From Pseudomonas sp. v388 (GTDB taxonomy: Bacteria > Pseudomonadota > Gammaproteobacteria > Pseudomonadales > Pseudomonadaceae): a DNA stretch of 64,000 bases. The notes beneath the pieces were generated by a model. That model searched no databases. It saw only the letters and a list, made by a program, of their open reading frames with translations, and was not told the DNA's origin. This document shows, one piece after another, positions 53,082 through 62,334 of the stretch. Numbering within the stretch: the stretch's first letter is position 1; every line of letters begins with the position of its first letter. Position numbers and translations under genes: made by a program. The stretch spans positions 248,001 to 312,000 of the forward strand of contig NZ_RHQN01000006.1 in assembly GCF_003935425.1 (NCBI RefSeq). Direction: 5' to 3'.

Positions 53082-54545
53082 TTAACGGAACGGCGGTTCG
53101 TCGAAGCTGCGCAGCTTGCGCGAGTGCAGCGAGTTGAGCTGGGTGCGCAGCAGGTCCAGCGCGGCGATACCGATCTTCAAATGCTGGCTGACCGCCCGCT
53201 CATAGAACGCGTTGGCCGAGCCCGGCAGTTTGATTTCGCTGTGCAGCGGTTTGTCGGAAACGCACAGCAGCGTGCCGTAAGGCACCCGCAGGCGATAACC
53301 CTGAGCTGCGATGGTGCCGCTTTCCATGTCCACCGCCACGGCGCGGGACAGGTTGATCAGTGGTCGCTCCTGCGCCCAGCGCAGTTCCCAATTGCGGTCG
53401 TCGTAGGTCAGGACGGTGCCGGTGCGCAGGCGCTTTTTCAGTTCCTCGCCCCGCTCGCCGGTGATCTGTGCCGCAGACTCTTGCAAGGCCATCTGCACTT
53501 CGGCCAGGGCCGGAATCGGGATATGCGGCGGCAACACACGATCGAGAATGCCGTCGCGGCGCATGTAGGCGTGAGCCAGCACGTAGTCGCCGATGGTCTG
53601 GGACTGGCGCAGGCCGCCGCAGTGGCCGATCATCAGCCAGCAATGCGGACGCAGCACTGCCAGGTGATCAGTGATGTTCTTGGCGTTGGACGGGCCGACG
53701 CCGATGTTGACCAAGGTCACACCGTGGCCATCTTCGGCAATCAGGTGGTAGGCCGGCATCTGGTAGCGGTGCCAGACCACGCTGGCCACGATGGCCTGGG
53801 CTTCTTCTTCGCCCATGGTCTTGTCGACCACCACATTGCCGGGCAACACCATGCGCACGAAGCGCGGGTCTTCGCGCAGTTTTTCCAGGCCATGCAGGAT
53901 GAACTGGTCAACGTAGCGGTGATAGTTGGTCAGCAAGATCCAGGGCTGCACATGCCGCCAGTCGCTGCCGGTGTAATGCACCAGGCGGCGCAGCGAGAAA
54001 TCCACCCGCGCGGCATCGAACAGCGCCAGCGGCAGCGGATCGACGTTGGCCCAGTCGTAAAGGCCATCGGCGATGCCATCGGTGGCGGCCGACAGGTCAG
54101 TGCTGGGGAAAACCCGCGCCAGCGCCGCGGCGGTGACACCAGACCCGGCCAGCTCGTCGCCCTGCTCGACCACATAGGGATACGGAATGTTCTGCTCGCT
54201 GACGCCCACCGATACCGACACGGTGAAGTCGCTCATCAACGGGCCAAGCTGTTCGAGCAGGTATTTGCGGAACGCGGCGGGCTGGGTGACGGTGACGCTG
54301 TAAGTGCCGGGCAGCTGGACTTTGGCGTAGGCACGGGTGGTCAGCGGCACTTCGCCGTGGCACTTGTAGGTCAGGCGCAATTCGGGGTAGCGAAACAGCG
54401 CACGCTGTTCGGCGTCAGGCTCCACACGGTCTTTCAGGTACAGCTTGAGCGCCCGGCTCAGGGCGCCGGTCGCACGTTCATGCAGTTCGGCAAGCCGCTC
54501 CACGGCTTGCTCGGCGGTTTCTACCACTACAAAAGCTTGGGTCAC
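53082..54545 (-). CDS. amn: AMP nucleosidase Amn
   Basis: A 487-residue enzyme (E. coli 484) cutting AMP to adenine and ribose 5-phosphate. The C-terminal nucleoside phosphorylase-like domain has VNIGVGPSNAKNITDHLAVLRPHCWLMIGHCGGLR and VDMESGTIAAQGYR; the N-terminal domain has LTYKCHGEVPLTTRAYAKV. Start is GTG 54545 with AAGGA 8 bases upstream; the longer frame upstream is not family-like. Confidence 0.95.
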   Translation of the reverse strand: MTQAFVVVETAEQAVERLAELHERATGALSRALKLYLKDRVEPDAEQRALFRYPELRLTYKCHGEVPLTTRAYAKVQLPGTYSVTVTQPAAFRKYLLEQLGPLMSDFTVSVSVGVSEQNIPYPYVVEQGDELAGSGVTAAALARVFPSTDLSAATDGIADGLYDWANVDPLPLALFDAARVDFSLRRLVHYTGSDWRHVQPWILLTNYHRYVDQFILHGLEKLREDPRFVRMVLPGNVVVDKTMGEEEAQAIVASVVWHRYQMPAYHLIAEDGHGVTLVNIGVGPSNAKNITDHLAVLRPHCWLMIGHCGGLRQSQTIGDYVLAHAYMRRDGILDRVLPPHIPIPALAEVQMALQESAAQITGERGEELKKRLRTGTVLTYDDRNWELRWAQERPLINLSRAVAVDMESGTIAAQGYRLRVPYGTLLCVSDKPLHSEIKLPGSANAFYERAVSQHLKIGIAALDLLRTQLNSLHSRKLRSFDEPPFR

Positions 54546-54597
54546 GGTCTGATCCTTTCTGGATATTGCAGACCTGCATCCTAACGGGTTCGCAGGC

Positions 54598-56247
54598 TCA
54601 TGCCACCTGCGGCGATGCGCGAGCGACCAATGTCTCCACCGCCAGACCTGTCGGCAGCGTGCCGTATACGCTCCCTGCGCTGTGCAACCGACTGAGAATG
54701 AACGCATCGCTGACCGCCGCATTTCCGGCATCCAGCAGTAACCTGGCTTGCAGCGCGACGGCGACCGCTTCGGTGATATGCCGCGCCCGGTACTGCAGAT
54801 CCGAAGTGTCGGCAAACAAGGCCTTGAGGTTTTTGACGTACTCGGTGAAGTGAAGGCTGCCGTGGCCGTCATCCAATTCCGCGAACAGCATATCGAGCAT
54901 GCCGTCCTCTTTGGACAGGGCGCGCAGGACATCCAGGCACTGGACGTTGCCCGAACCTTCCCAGATGGAATTGACCGGCGCTTCGCGATACAGCCGTGGC
55001 AGGATGCTGTCTTCCACATACCCTGCGCCGCCCATGCATTCGGCGGCCTCGTTGATCATTGCCGGCGCCCGCTTGCAGATCCAGTATTTGCCCACCGCCG
55101 TCACCAGCCTGGCGAAACGCGCTTCGTGAGCATCGTCCAGATTGTCCAGCGCCCGTCCCATGCGCAGCGTCAGCGCCAGCGCGGCCTCGCTTTCCAGCGC
55201 CAGATCGGCCAGCACGTTCTGCATCAAGGGTTGCTCGTTCAGCACTCGACCGCCGACCTTGCGATGCGCGCAATGATGGGTCGCCTGCGTCAACGCCTGA
55301 CGCATCAATGCACTGGAGCCGATCATGCAATCGAAGCGGGTCATGGAGACCATCTCGATGATGGTCGGTACACCACGCCCTTCTTCACCGATCATCCAGG
55401 CCAGCGCACCACGAAACTCCACTTCGCTCGACGCGTTGGAGCAATTGCCCAGCTTGTCCTTCAAGCGCTGGATGTAAAACTCGTTGCGCGTGTCATCCGG
55501 GCGGTGGCGCGGCATCAGGAAACAGCTCAAACCCTTGTCAGTCTGGGCCAGCACCAGAAAGGCATCGCACATCGGCGCCGAGCAGAACCATTTGTGGCCG
55601 ACCAGTTCATAGGCCTGCCCCGGCCCGCCAGCGCCCACCGGATAAGCACGGGTGGTGTTGGCGCGCACGTCGGTGCCGCCCTGCTTCTCGGTCATCGCCA
55701 TGCCGATGGTTGCACCGTGCTTGTGCGCGATGGCAATGTTGCGCGGGTCGTAGCGGGTGGAAAGGATTTTCGGCAGCCAGGTTTCGGCCAGGTCCGGTTG
55801 CAACCTGAGCGCGGGAACGCTGGCGAACGTCATGGTCAACGGGCAACCGGTGCCCGGCTCGGCCTGGGTATGCAGATAGCTCAGGGCGGCGCGGGCGACG
55901 TGGGCACCGGGCTGCGGATCGGTCCAGGGCAAGGACGCAATGCCATGTTCGATCGCGGTCGCCATGAGCTGGTGATAGGCGGGATGAAATTCGATCAGAT
56001 CGACCCGGTTTCCGTAACGATCATGACTGGCGAACACCGGCTTGTTGCGGTTGGCCAGAAAACCGGCCTCCATCAGCGGGCCGCCGGCCAGCGCCCCGTA
56101 GGCATCCATGCGGGAGGCCGCCCACTGCGCGGCAAAGCGCCGGGTCCACTCCTGCAATGGCAGGTCGATGCGATAGAGATTGGCGCCGTCCAACGGTGGC
56201 GGCTGGTTGGTCACCTGGTGGGTTTCAGCGAATTGATTCAGGTTCAT
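54598..56247 (-). CDS. aidB: AidB-like acyl-CoA dehydrogenase
   Basis: A 549-residue AidB-type flavoprotein (E. coli 541). Motifs: GMAMTEKQGGTDVRANTT, YELVGHKWFCSAPMCDAFLVLAQT, PMLRSLGNCSNASSEVEF-type KDKLGNCSNASSEVEF, and INSIWEGSGNVQ-type VNSIWEGSGNVQCLDVLRAL. E. coli AidB binds DNA and is induced by alkylation. Here an alkylation-repair pair lies 4 kb away. Divergent neighbours suggest its own promoter. Confidence 0.9.
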   Translation of the reverse strand: MNLNQFAETHQVTNQPPPLDGANLYRIDLPLQEWTRRFAAQWAASRMDAYGALAGGPLMEAGFLANRNKPVFASHDRYGNRVDLIEFHPAYHQLMATAIEHGIASLPWTDPQPGAHVARAALSYLHTQAEPGTGCPLTMTFASVPALRLQPDLAETWLPKILSTRYDPRNIAIAHKHGATIGMAMTEKQGGTDVRANTTRAYPVGAGGPGQAYELVGHKWFCSAPMCDAFLVLAQTDKGLSCFLMPRHRPDDTRNEFYIQRLKDKLGNCSNASSEVEFRGALAWMIGEEGRGVPTIIEMVSMTRFDCMIGSSALMRQALTQATHHCAHRKVGGRVLNEQPLMQNVLADLALESEAALALTLRMGRALDNLDDAHEARFARLVTAVGKYWICKRAPAMINEAAECMGGAGYVEDSILPRLYREAPVNSIWEGSGNVQCLDVLRALSKEDGMLDMLFAELDDGHGSLHFTEYVKNLKALFADTSDLQYRARHITEAVAVALQARLLLDAGNAAVSDAFILSRLHSAGSVYGTLPTGLAVETLVARASPQVA

Positions 56248-56330
56248 GACAAGTCTCCTGCCTGTCAGTCGACACAGATCGAGTGCCGAAGTGAATCACG
56301 CGGGCCGGGCTTTAAAAAGTGCCATTCATG

Positions 56331-56367
56331 ACGAACTGTCGGCGGTTTTGCCTTGCCGACAGTTCGT
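56331..56367 (-). terminator. Hairpin directly after the LadS-like gene
   Basis: Perfect 13-base arms (ACGAACTGTCGGC at 56331-56343 on the plus strand and its complement at 56355-56367) starting at the stop codon; a T5 run follows about 14 bases further on the minus strand. A possible terminator with a distant T tract. Confidence 0.55.
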
Positions 56368-58359
56368 TCAGCCCCGAGGTGCGCTGGCAGGCGCAGGTTT
56401 GAGCAGCGCAGCGGGTGTGGCCAGCAGCAGCGGCAGAATCAGGGTGAAACAGCTGCCCTTGCCCGGTTCGGAGGTGTGGCTCAGGCTACCGCCCTGCAAT
56501 TCGATCAGCTTGCGGCAGATCGCCAGGCCAATCCCCAGCCCGCCGTGTTCGCGGGTCATCGAACCGTCGATCTGAACGAAATGCTGATACAGCCGCGCTT
56601 CGTCCAGGCACCCGAAACCGATTCCGGTATCGATCACTTCGATCCGCAACTCGAACTGCTCGACATTCAACCAGTGCCCGTCGGCCCGGAGCCTGATGGT
56701 GCCTTTGCGGGTGAATTTGACCGCGTTGTCCAGCAGGCACTCGATACACTGGCCCAGCTTGGCGGCATCACCACGCAACTCGCGGGGCAGATGGTCATCC
56801 GTCTCGACCCGTAGGATCAGCCCCTTGGCCTGGGCCGGAATCGCAAATCGGTCGCGCAGCCGTTCGAACACGCTGTTGAGGTTGAAGCTGCGGCATTCGG
56901 TATACAGGGCGCCGGCCTGCAACTCGCTCAAGGTCAGGATGCCATTGATCATGCCCATCATGTCCTGCGCGGAGCTGGCGGCGGTCTGCTGATAGATCTT
57001 GAGTTCGTCATCCATGTCGACGGTCTGCATCAGTTCCAGCGAGCCGATCACGCCATTCATCGGGGTGCGGAGTTCATGGGTCAGGGTTGCCAGGAATTCG
57101 TCCTTGTGGCGGTTGCTGGCAGCGAGCTGGTGATTGAGGCCTTCCAGGTCTTTACCGGCCTCCAGCAGCGTCTGCGCCTGCTGTTCGCGGATCTGGTTGA
57201 GACGGTCGGCCAGCGCCAGCGACAAAAAGGCCATTTCCAGCACTGCGCCCATGTGGCCGATGTACAGGATGAAAAAGGTGTTGGGCAGATAGCCCAGCAA
57301 CATGACGCCGTTGATCGTCGCCCCGATGTAGAACACTGCCCACGCGATCAGGTAATACCGCGCACTGCGCACACCCTTCAGGACGGCAGCCACGCCGCAG
57401 GTCAACATGACCCAGGTGCAGCCTGCCACCAGCAGCGCTGCCGAGCGCAACGCCAACCCGTAACCGCAGAACAGGGCGACGAACATCACCGCAAGAGCGC
57501 AGGCCATCAGCGCGGTCAGCAGGTAGTCGAGCCAGCGCCCGAGCCGGGGCGTTTGCAGAAAGTGGCGAGTAAACAGGCTGGTGAACAGCACCGCGCTGGC
57601 CATCAGAAACGGTGTCGCCGAATTCGCCCAGTGCGGGCTGTCCGGCCAGAAGTATTCGATGGCGGTGCCGCTTATCGACAGTTGGTACAGCCCGAACGTG
57701 GCCACGTAGAGGATGTAGTACAGATAGCTCTTGTCTCGCACGCTGGCATAGATGAACAGGTTGTAGACCAGCATTCCCAGCAGCACGCCGTAGATCAGCC
57801 CCATCACGTGCAATCGTGCCGGCTGGTCTTCGATGAACGCATGGCTGGACCAGAGGTTGAGCGGTGCCTGAACCGGACCCTGGCTGGCAACGCGCATGTA
57901 GAACGTAACCGGCTTTCCGGCGGGAAGATCAAGATCGAAGACGTAGTTGGCGTGGCGGATCTGGCGGCTGGAGAACGGCAGCGTGTCTCCGGTCAGCAAC
58001 GCCAGTCTGGGCTGCCCGGACGCGTCCGGCAGATACAGCGCCACCCGGTCCAGAGGCGGATAGGCCAGTTCCAGAACCCAGTCCATCGGTTTGGCCGCGA
58101 CGCTTGGGCGGTAGGTCAGCTCGCCTCTGAGCCAGAATGCCGAGTCCGAATAGCCGGCGTTGAAGGTTTCGGTATCGATGGAGCGGAAGGTTGCACGACT
58201 GGCCATGGCGCTGACGCTTTCGATGGTGGCAGTCCCGCTTACGTCTTCGAAAACCTGGATTGCACCGCCCAGCGGCAGGCTGCGCACGTGCTCATCGAAT
58301 TCAATGGCATGGGCCAGCATTGGCAGCAACGCGGCCAGGATGATCAGCAAGTAACGCAT
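56368..58359 (-). CDS. ladS: LadS-like 7TM sensor histidine kinase without receiver
   Basis: A 663-residue sensor kinase. Signal peptide ends PMLAHA; a DISMED2 periplasmic domain covers about 20-165; a seven-helix 7TMR-DISM block covers about 180-390; HisKA has FLATLTHELRTPM (His428); HATPase has CLLDNAVKF, VIDTGIGFG and GGLGIGLAI. It ends at residue 663 after a Pro/Ala tail. P. aeruginosa LadS (PA3974), with the same domains and the same neighbours thiD-thiE-hemL, continues with a receiver domain. LadS feeds the Gac/Rsm cascade. Start MRYLLIIL has GAGG upstream. Ortholog call rests on synteny and domains. Confidence 0.78.
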   Translation of the reverse strand: MRYLLIILAALLPMLAHAIEFDEHVRSLPLGGAIQVFEDVSGTATIESVSAMASRATFRSIDTETFNAGYSDSAFWLRGELTYRPSVAAKPMDWVLELAYPPLDRVALYLPDASGQPRLALLTGDTLPFSSRQIRHANYVFDLDLPAGKPVTFYMRVASQGPVQAPLNLWSSHAFIEDQPARLHVMGLIYGVLLGMLVYNLFIYASVRDKSYLYYILYVATFGLYQLSISGTAIEYFWPDSPHWANSATPFLMASAVLFTSLFTRHFLQTPRLGRWLDYLLTALMACALAVMFVALFCGYGLALRSAALLVAGCTWVMLTCGVAAVLKGVRSARYYLIAWAVFYIGATINGVMLLGYLPNTFFILYIGHMGAVLEMAFLSLALADRLNQIREQQAQTLLEAGKDLEGLNHQLAASNRHKDEFLATLTHELRTPMNGVIGSLELMQTVDMDDELKIYQQTAASSAQDMMGMINGILTLSELQAGALYTECRSFNLNSVFERLRDRFAIPAQAKGLILRVETDDHLPRELRGDAAKLGQCIECLLDNAVKFTRKGTIRLRADGHWLNVEQFELRIEVIDTGIGFGCLDEARLYQHFVQIDGSMTREHGGLGIGLAICRKLIELQGGSLSHTSEPGKGSCFTLILPLLLATPAALLKPAPASAPRG

Positions 58360-58728
58360 TGAAGCCTCAAGGTCGATCGTCGCGGTCATTTCATCCGTTG
58401 AAGGCGACGCCTGCAGTTATTTCTTTCCTTGAAACAGGCTGAGTGGTTCGAATTACTGCTTCAGTGTTTTCCTGGTCCCGTGCGTGCCGCTGACCGGCAA
58501 TGACAAACGAATCTGCTGTCGTGCGCGAGCTTTCGGAACGATAAAGCATAGCCGGGAACAGCCGCCAGCAATATCGTTTTGAAATCAGTGCAATAGCTCT
58601 ATCTCGGCACTTTCAGCCAGAACATGAACCGTCTTCAGAGTCTGTCGACCTGACATGCCGCGCGTCGGTGAGAAAAATCCCGGTACGACAGGCGGCCCGC
58701 GAAAGGTTTAGTGATAAGCTCGCGCACC
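58360..58728. other. 369-base divergent region between ladS and thiD
   Basis: No gene or strong hairpin seen. TAGTGATAAGCT near 58709-58720 could be a thiD -10, but no -35 is evident. No TPP riboswitch consensus (CTGAGA, ACCTGA with GGATAATGCC) was found. Confidence 0.5.
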
Positions 58729-59526
58729 ATGAATATTTATAGCTCCCGCCCCGTTGTCCTCTGCCTCTCCGGCCACGACCCCAGTGGCGGCGCCGGCATG
58801 CAGGCAGATATCGAAGCGCTGCTGGCCCAAGGCTGCCACGCAGCTCCCGTCATCACCGCGCTGACCGTTCAAGACACTGTTGACGTCAGGGATTTCCGCG
58901 TCCTGGATCGTGAATGGGTCCTGGCGCAAGCCCATGCGGTGCTTGAAGATTCCGAGGTCGCCGCCGTCAAGCTGGGCATGCTCGGTTCCCTGGAAATGGT
59001 CGATACCGTCGTCCAACTGCTGTTGGCCAACCCGCATCTGCCGGTGGTCTGCGACCCCGTGCTGCGCGCAGGTGGCGGCGGACGGCTGGGCAAGGACGAA
59101 GTCGGCTACGCAATGCGCGAGCGCCTGCTGCCGCTATCGACCATTGCCACGCCCAACCTGCCCGAGGCGCGGATTCTCGCGGAGCTGCCAGCCGGTACGG
59201 CAGATGAGTGCGCCGAGAAGCTGCTGCCGTTTTGCGAGCACCTGCTGATCACCGGCGGCCATGGCGAGGAGGAGCAAATCCACAATCGCCTGTACAGTCG
59301 CGGCGGCCAGCCCCACACCTTCAAGTGCCAGCGTCTGCCCGGCAGCTACCACGGTTCGGGCTGCACCCTGGCCAGCGCCCTGGCCGGACGTCTTGCCCAG
59401 GGCGAGGCATTGGTGAGCGCGGTCAGGTCGGCGCTGGACTACACTTGGCGCACGCTTCGCGACGCCGAACAGCTGGGTAAAGGGCAATTCGTTCCCCGCC
59501 GCCTGCCCCTGGATTTCTGCTCGTAA
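58729..59526 (+). CDS. thiD: HMP/HMP-phosphate kinase ThiD
   Basis: A 265-residue ribokinase-fold kinase. Motifs: [49 protein letters not shown], and [10 protein letters not shown] then [16 protein letters not shown]. Phosphorylates hydroxymethylpyrimidine for thiamine synthesis. ATG 58729 chosen over an in-frame upstream ATA. thiE follows after 23 bases, forming one operon. Confidence 0.95.
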   Translation: MNIYSSRPVVLCLSGHDPSGGAGMQADIEALLAQGCHAAPVITALTVQDTVDVRDFRVLDREWVLAQAHAVLEDSEVAAVKLGMLGSLEMVDTVVQLLLANPHLPVVCDPVLRAGGGGRLGKDEVGYAMRERLLPLSTIATPNLPEARILAELPAGTADECAEKLLPFCEHLLITGGHGEEEQIHNRLYSRGGQPHTFKCQRLPGSYHGSGCTLASALAGRLAQGEALVSAVRSALDYTWRTLRDAEQLGKGQFVPRRLPLDFCS

Positions 59527-59549
59527 CGCCACGCCATGAGGTTCCCATC

Positions 59550-60173
59550 ATGAAACTACGTGGCTTGTACGCCATTACCGACGGCCAGTTGCTGGCCGGT
59601 CGATTCCTGTCTTACGTCGAGGCCGCCCTCGACGGCGGCGTGACCTTGCTGCAATACCGCGACAAGAGCAACGACGAGTCCCGTCGCCTGCGCGAAGCCA
59701 GCGAACTGCTCAAACTGTGCGAACGCTACAAGACCTGGCTGATCATCAATGATGACGCCGAGCTGGCGGCACGCCTGGGGGTTGGCGTGCATCTGGGACA
59801 AACCGACGGCTCACTGCCGGATGCCCGCGCGTTGCTGGGGCACAAGGCGATTGTCGGCGCGACCTGCCATGGCAAACTGGAACTGGCCGAACGGGCCAAG
59901 GCCGACGGCGCCAGTTACGTTGCGTTCGGGCGATTCTTCACCTCCCAGACCAAACCTGACGCGCCGGCCGTTCCTCTGGACCTGCTGACGCAAGTACGCG
60001 CCCAGGTGAAACTGCCCATCGCCGTGATCGGCGGCATTACCGTGGAAAACGCCCCGCAACTGGTGGCTCACGGCGCAGACTTGCTGGCCGTGGTCCATGG
60101 CTTGTTCGGCGTTGAAAACGCGCAGGAAGTCACGCGCCGGGCCAAGGCGTTCAACGCACTTTTTCAGCGCTGA
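59550..60173 (+). CDS. thiE: Thiamine-phosphate synthase ThiE
   Basis: A 207-residue TIM-barrel enzyme joining HMP-PP to the thiazole phosphate. Motifs: GLYAITD start, [54 protein letters not shown] and [10 protein letters not shown]. Coupled to thiD. Confidence 0.96.
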   Translation: MKLRGLYAITDGQLLAGRFLSYVEAALDGGVTLLQYRDKSNDESRRLREASELLKLCERYKTWLIINDDAELAARLGVGVHLGQTDGSLPDARALLGHKAIVGATCHGKLELAERAKADGASYVAFGRFFTSQTKPDAPAVPLDLLTQVRAQVKLPIAVIGGITVENAPQLVAHGADLLAVVHGLFGVENAQEVTRRAKAFNALFQR

Positions 60174-60177
60174 TCTT

Positions 60178-60222
60178 GTGGGAGCCAACCGGCCTCGTCG
60201 CGGACAAGTCCACTCCTACGCG
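60178..60222. repeat. Degenerate REP
   Basis: GTGGGAGCCAACCGGCCTCG followed by CGCGGACAAGTCCACTCCTACGCGAG; a worn copy between thiE and ogt. Confidence 0.5.
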
Positions 60223-60719
60223 AGACTGAACGGCACGCCCATGGCATTTTCCAGCTTGAGCAAGGCGCGCTTGCGGTCCATGCCCCCGGCGTAGCCGGTC
60301 AGGTCGCCGCCAGCGCCGATCACCCGGTGACACGGCAGGATGATGCAGATGGGATTGCGCCCATTGGCCATGCCCACCGCCCGGGAATGACCGGCGCTCA
60401 GGCCCATATTGCGGGCCATCGCGCCGTAGGACACCACCTCGCCATAGGGAATCCGCGCCAGTTCGTGCCAGACCTGTTCCTGGAACGGCGTACCACGCGG
60501 ACGCAGTGGCACGCTGAATTCCCGTCGCTCACCGCTGAAAAACTCCGCCAGTTGCTCTTGCGCCTGACGAATCACCCTCGGCACCGAATGGTCGTCCTCC
60601 ATCATGGTCAGCGTCGGATAATACTTCTGACCTACGAAGAACACTCCAGTCAACACGTCGTCTTCGGCGCGCAGGGCGATATCGCCCAAGGGGCTTGGGA
60701 TCAGATAACCGTGAATCAT
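60216..60719 (-). CDS. ogt: Methylated-DNA-protein cysteine methyltransferase
   Basis: A 167-residue O6-alkylguanine transferase. Active site LPCHRVIGAGG with Cys130; also GTPFQEQVWHELARIPYGEV and AVGMANGRNP. Repairs O6-methylguanine by self-methylation. Its start overlaps the Ada-AlkA gene by 4 bases: one alkylation-repair operon. Confidence 0.93.
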   Translation of the reverse strand: MIHGYLIPSPLGDIALRAEDDVLTGVFFVGQKYYPTLTMMEDDHSVPRVIRQAQEQLAEFFSGERREFSVPLRPRGTPFQEQVWHELARIPYGEVVSYGAMARNMGLSAGHSRAVGMANGRNPICIILPCHRVIGAGGDLTGYAGGMDRKRALLKLENAMGVPFSLA

Positions 60720-62164
60720 TGTCGTAGCTCCTCTTCTCGTTGACGCCAGACATGCACCGTCGCGTAGGCGCGCCAGGGCGCCCAGCGGCTGGCGTGTTCA
60801 TTGAGCTGCGCCGCCGAGGTGAAACCCAGGTGTTTCTTGAGCACTGCGTCACCTTCGGGAAATGCATTGGGCCAGGCCAGCGCCCGCATGGCGATGTATT
60901 GCACCGTCCACTCGCCCACTCCGCGAATGTGCCGCAGCGCCGCGAGGGTTTCATCCAGCGGTACCAGAGGCTCGAGGATAATGCGGCCTGCGGCGACTTC
61001 CTTCGCGATGGCGATGATCGCCTCGGCACGGATGCGGATCAGCCCGGTACTTATCAGTTGTTCGTAAACCAGCCCGGCCATCGCCTGGGCGTCGGGAAAC
61101 CCGTGGTGCAGCCCGGCAGGCGCATCCGCCACCGCCGGGCCGAAGCGTTCAGCAATACGGCTCAGGATGGCGCGGGCATTAAGCACCGATATCTGCTGCC
61201 CGGCCACCGCCCGCACGGCAATTTCGAAACCGTCGAACGCCCCCGGCACCCGCATGCCCGGCACATCGCCGATCAACGGGCCAAGGTGAGCATCCACCAG
61301 GTCCGGCCGGCAGCCGGTGTCGAACACACGCCGCACCCGCGCCAGCACCTGGGCGATGGCGGACTGCAACGAGGCGGACACCGTCACCACCAGCGCGTGC
61401 CGCTCCGGCGCATGGGTGACCTGGACCCAGCCGGCCAGGCGCCGGCCGCCCTGTTCGACTTCGATCACCCGGCAATAGGCATCGTCGCGCACCTGCTCCA
61501 CGCCGACGATGCAGCGATGGGCCAGAAATTCCAGCACGCCCTCCCAGGAAAACGGCGGGCGATACGACAGTTCGAAACGCAGGGTTGCGGCGCCCGGCAC
61601 ATGGGTCGCCTTGCGCAGGCGCGTGGGGTTGAGGCCATAGCGATTCTGGAACACGTCATTGAAGCGCCGAACGCTGCCAAAGCCCGATGCCAAAGCCACG
61701 TCGGTCATCGACATGCCTGTATCGGTCAGCAAACGCTTGGCGATCAGCAGTCGCTGGGTCTGGGCGAACTCGATCATCGTCACGCCGAACTCGGCCTCGA
61801 AGATGCGTCGCAGATGCCTGGAGGTCACCCCGACGCGGGTCGCCAGATCGTCGAGGCTTCGGCCATTCAGATACCCTTCTTCAATCAGTCGTGCCGCCGC
61901 CTGGGCCAGGCGGCTGGAGATATCCAGCAAGCCGTTGCCCGGCGCCAGCTCGGGACGGCAACGCAGGCACGGGCGAAAGCCGGCGCGCTCGGCCGCCGCT
62001 GCCGAGGTGTAGAACGTGCAGTTTCGGGCCTGGGGCGCACGGACCGGGCACATCGGCCGGCAGTAGATGCCGGTCGACGAGACGCCCATGAAGAACCAGC
62101 CGTCGAAGCGGCGGTCCCTGGCGACAAAGGCCGCGTAGCAAATGGTCGGGTCAAGAGTGTTCAT
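60716..62164 (-). CDS. Ada N-domain fused to AlkA-type DNA glycosylase
   Basis: A 482-residue fusion. N-terminal Ada zinc domain has Cys35, Cys39, Cys66, Cys69 with the same spacing as E. coli Ada Cys38/42/69/72; Cys35 would accept the methyl of phosphotriesters. An AraC HTH pair follows (about 85-180: SLDDLATRVGVTSRHLRRIFEAEFG, MTDVALASGFGSVRRFNDVFQNRYG). The C-terminal AlkA part has GQQISVLNARA and the helix-hairpin-helix HIRGVGEWTVQYIAMRAL. So it likely senses and excises alkyl damage and activates its own genes. Start MNTLDPTICY chosen before the Ada domain; no good ribosome site is visible. Confidence 0.9.
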   Translation of the reverse strand: MNTLDPTICYAAFVARDRRFDGWFFMGVSSTGIYCRPMCPVRAPQARNCTFYTSAAAAERAGFRPCLRCRPELAPGNGLLDISSRLAQAAARLIEEGYLNGRSLDDLATRVGVTSRHLRRIFEAEFGVTMIEFAQTQRLLIAKRLLTDTGMSMTDVALASGFGSVRRFNDVFQNRYGLNPTRLRKATHVPGAATLRFELSYRPPFSWEGVLEFLAHRCIVGVEQVRDDAYCRVIEVEQGGRRLAGWVQVTHAPERHALVVTVSASLQSAIAQVLARVRRVFDTGCRPDLVDAHLGPLIGDVPGMRVPGAFDGFEIAVRAVAGQQISVLNARAILSRIAERFGPAVADAPAGLHHGFPDAQAMAGLVYEQLISTGLIRIRAEAIIAIAKEVAAGRIILEPLVPLDETLAALRHIRGVGEWTVQYIAMRALAWPNAFPEGDAVLKKHLGFTSAAQLNEHASRWAPWRAYATVHVWRQREEELRQ

Positions 62165-62241
62165 GGGAAGGACTGTATTCCAGCGCCTGGCAAAAGTCTG
62201 GCTGAATTCGGACATGTGCATCCGGCTGCCGACCGGCTTTT

Positions 62242-62249
62242 GATATAGT
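62242..62249 (+). promoter_or_regulatory. Extended -10 promoter candidate for hemL
   Basis: TGATATAGT fits an extended -10 (TGn-TATAGT at 62244-62249) about 86 bases before the hemL start; no clear -35. Confidence 0.4.
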
Positions 62250-62334
62250 GCGGGCCTTGCGTATTACCGCGCCGCGCCTGTTCCTGCACATTCGGCGCAG
62301 CCACGACTTACCGTTGCACAGCAGAGACCCGATC

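Noticed and set aside
54748-56331. 527-codon plus-strand ORF opposite aidB
   Set aside because: Antisense shadow; aidB motifs are unmistakable.
58360-58728. TPP riboswitch before thiD
   Set aside because: Consensus segments of the aptamer are absent.
60740-62248. 502-codon plus-strand ORF opposite the Ada-AlkA gene
   Set aside because: Antisense shadow of a gene with matching Cys4, HTH and glycosylase motifs.
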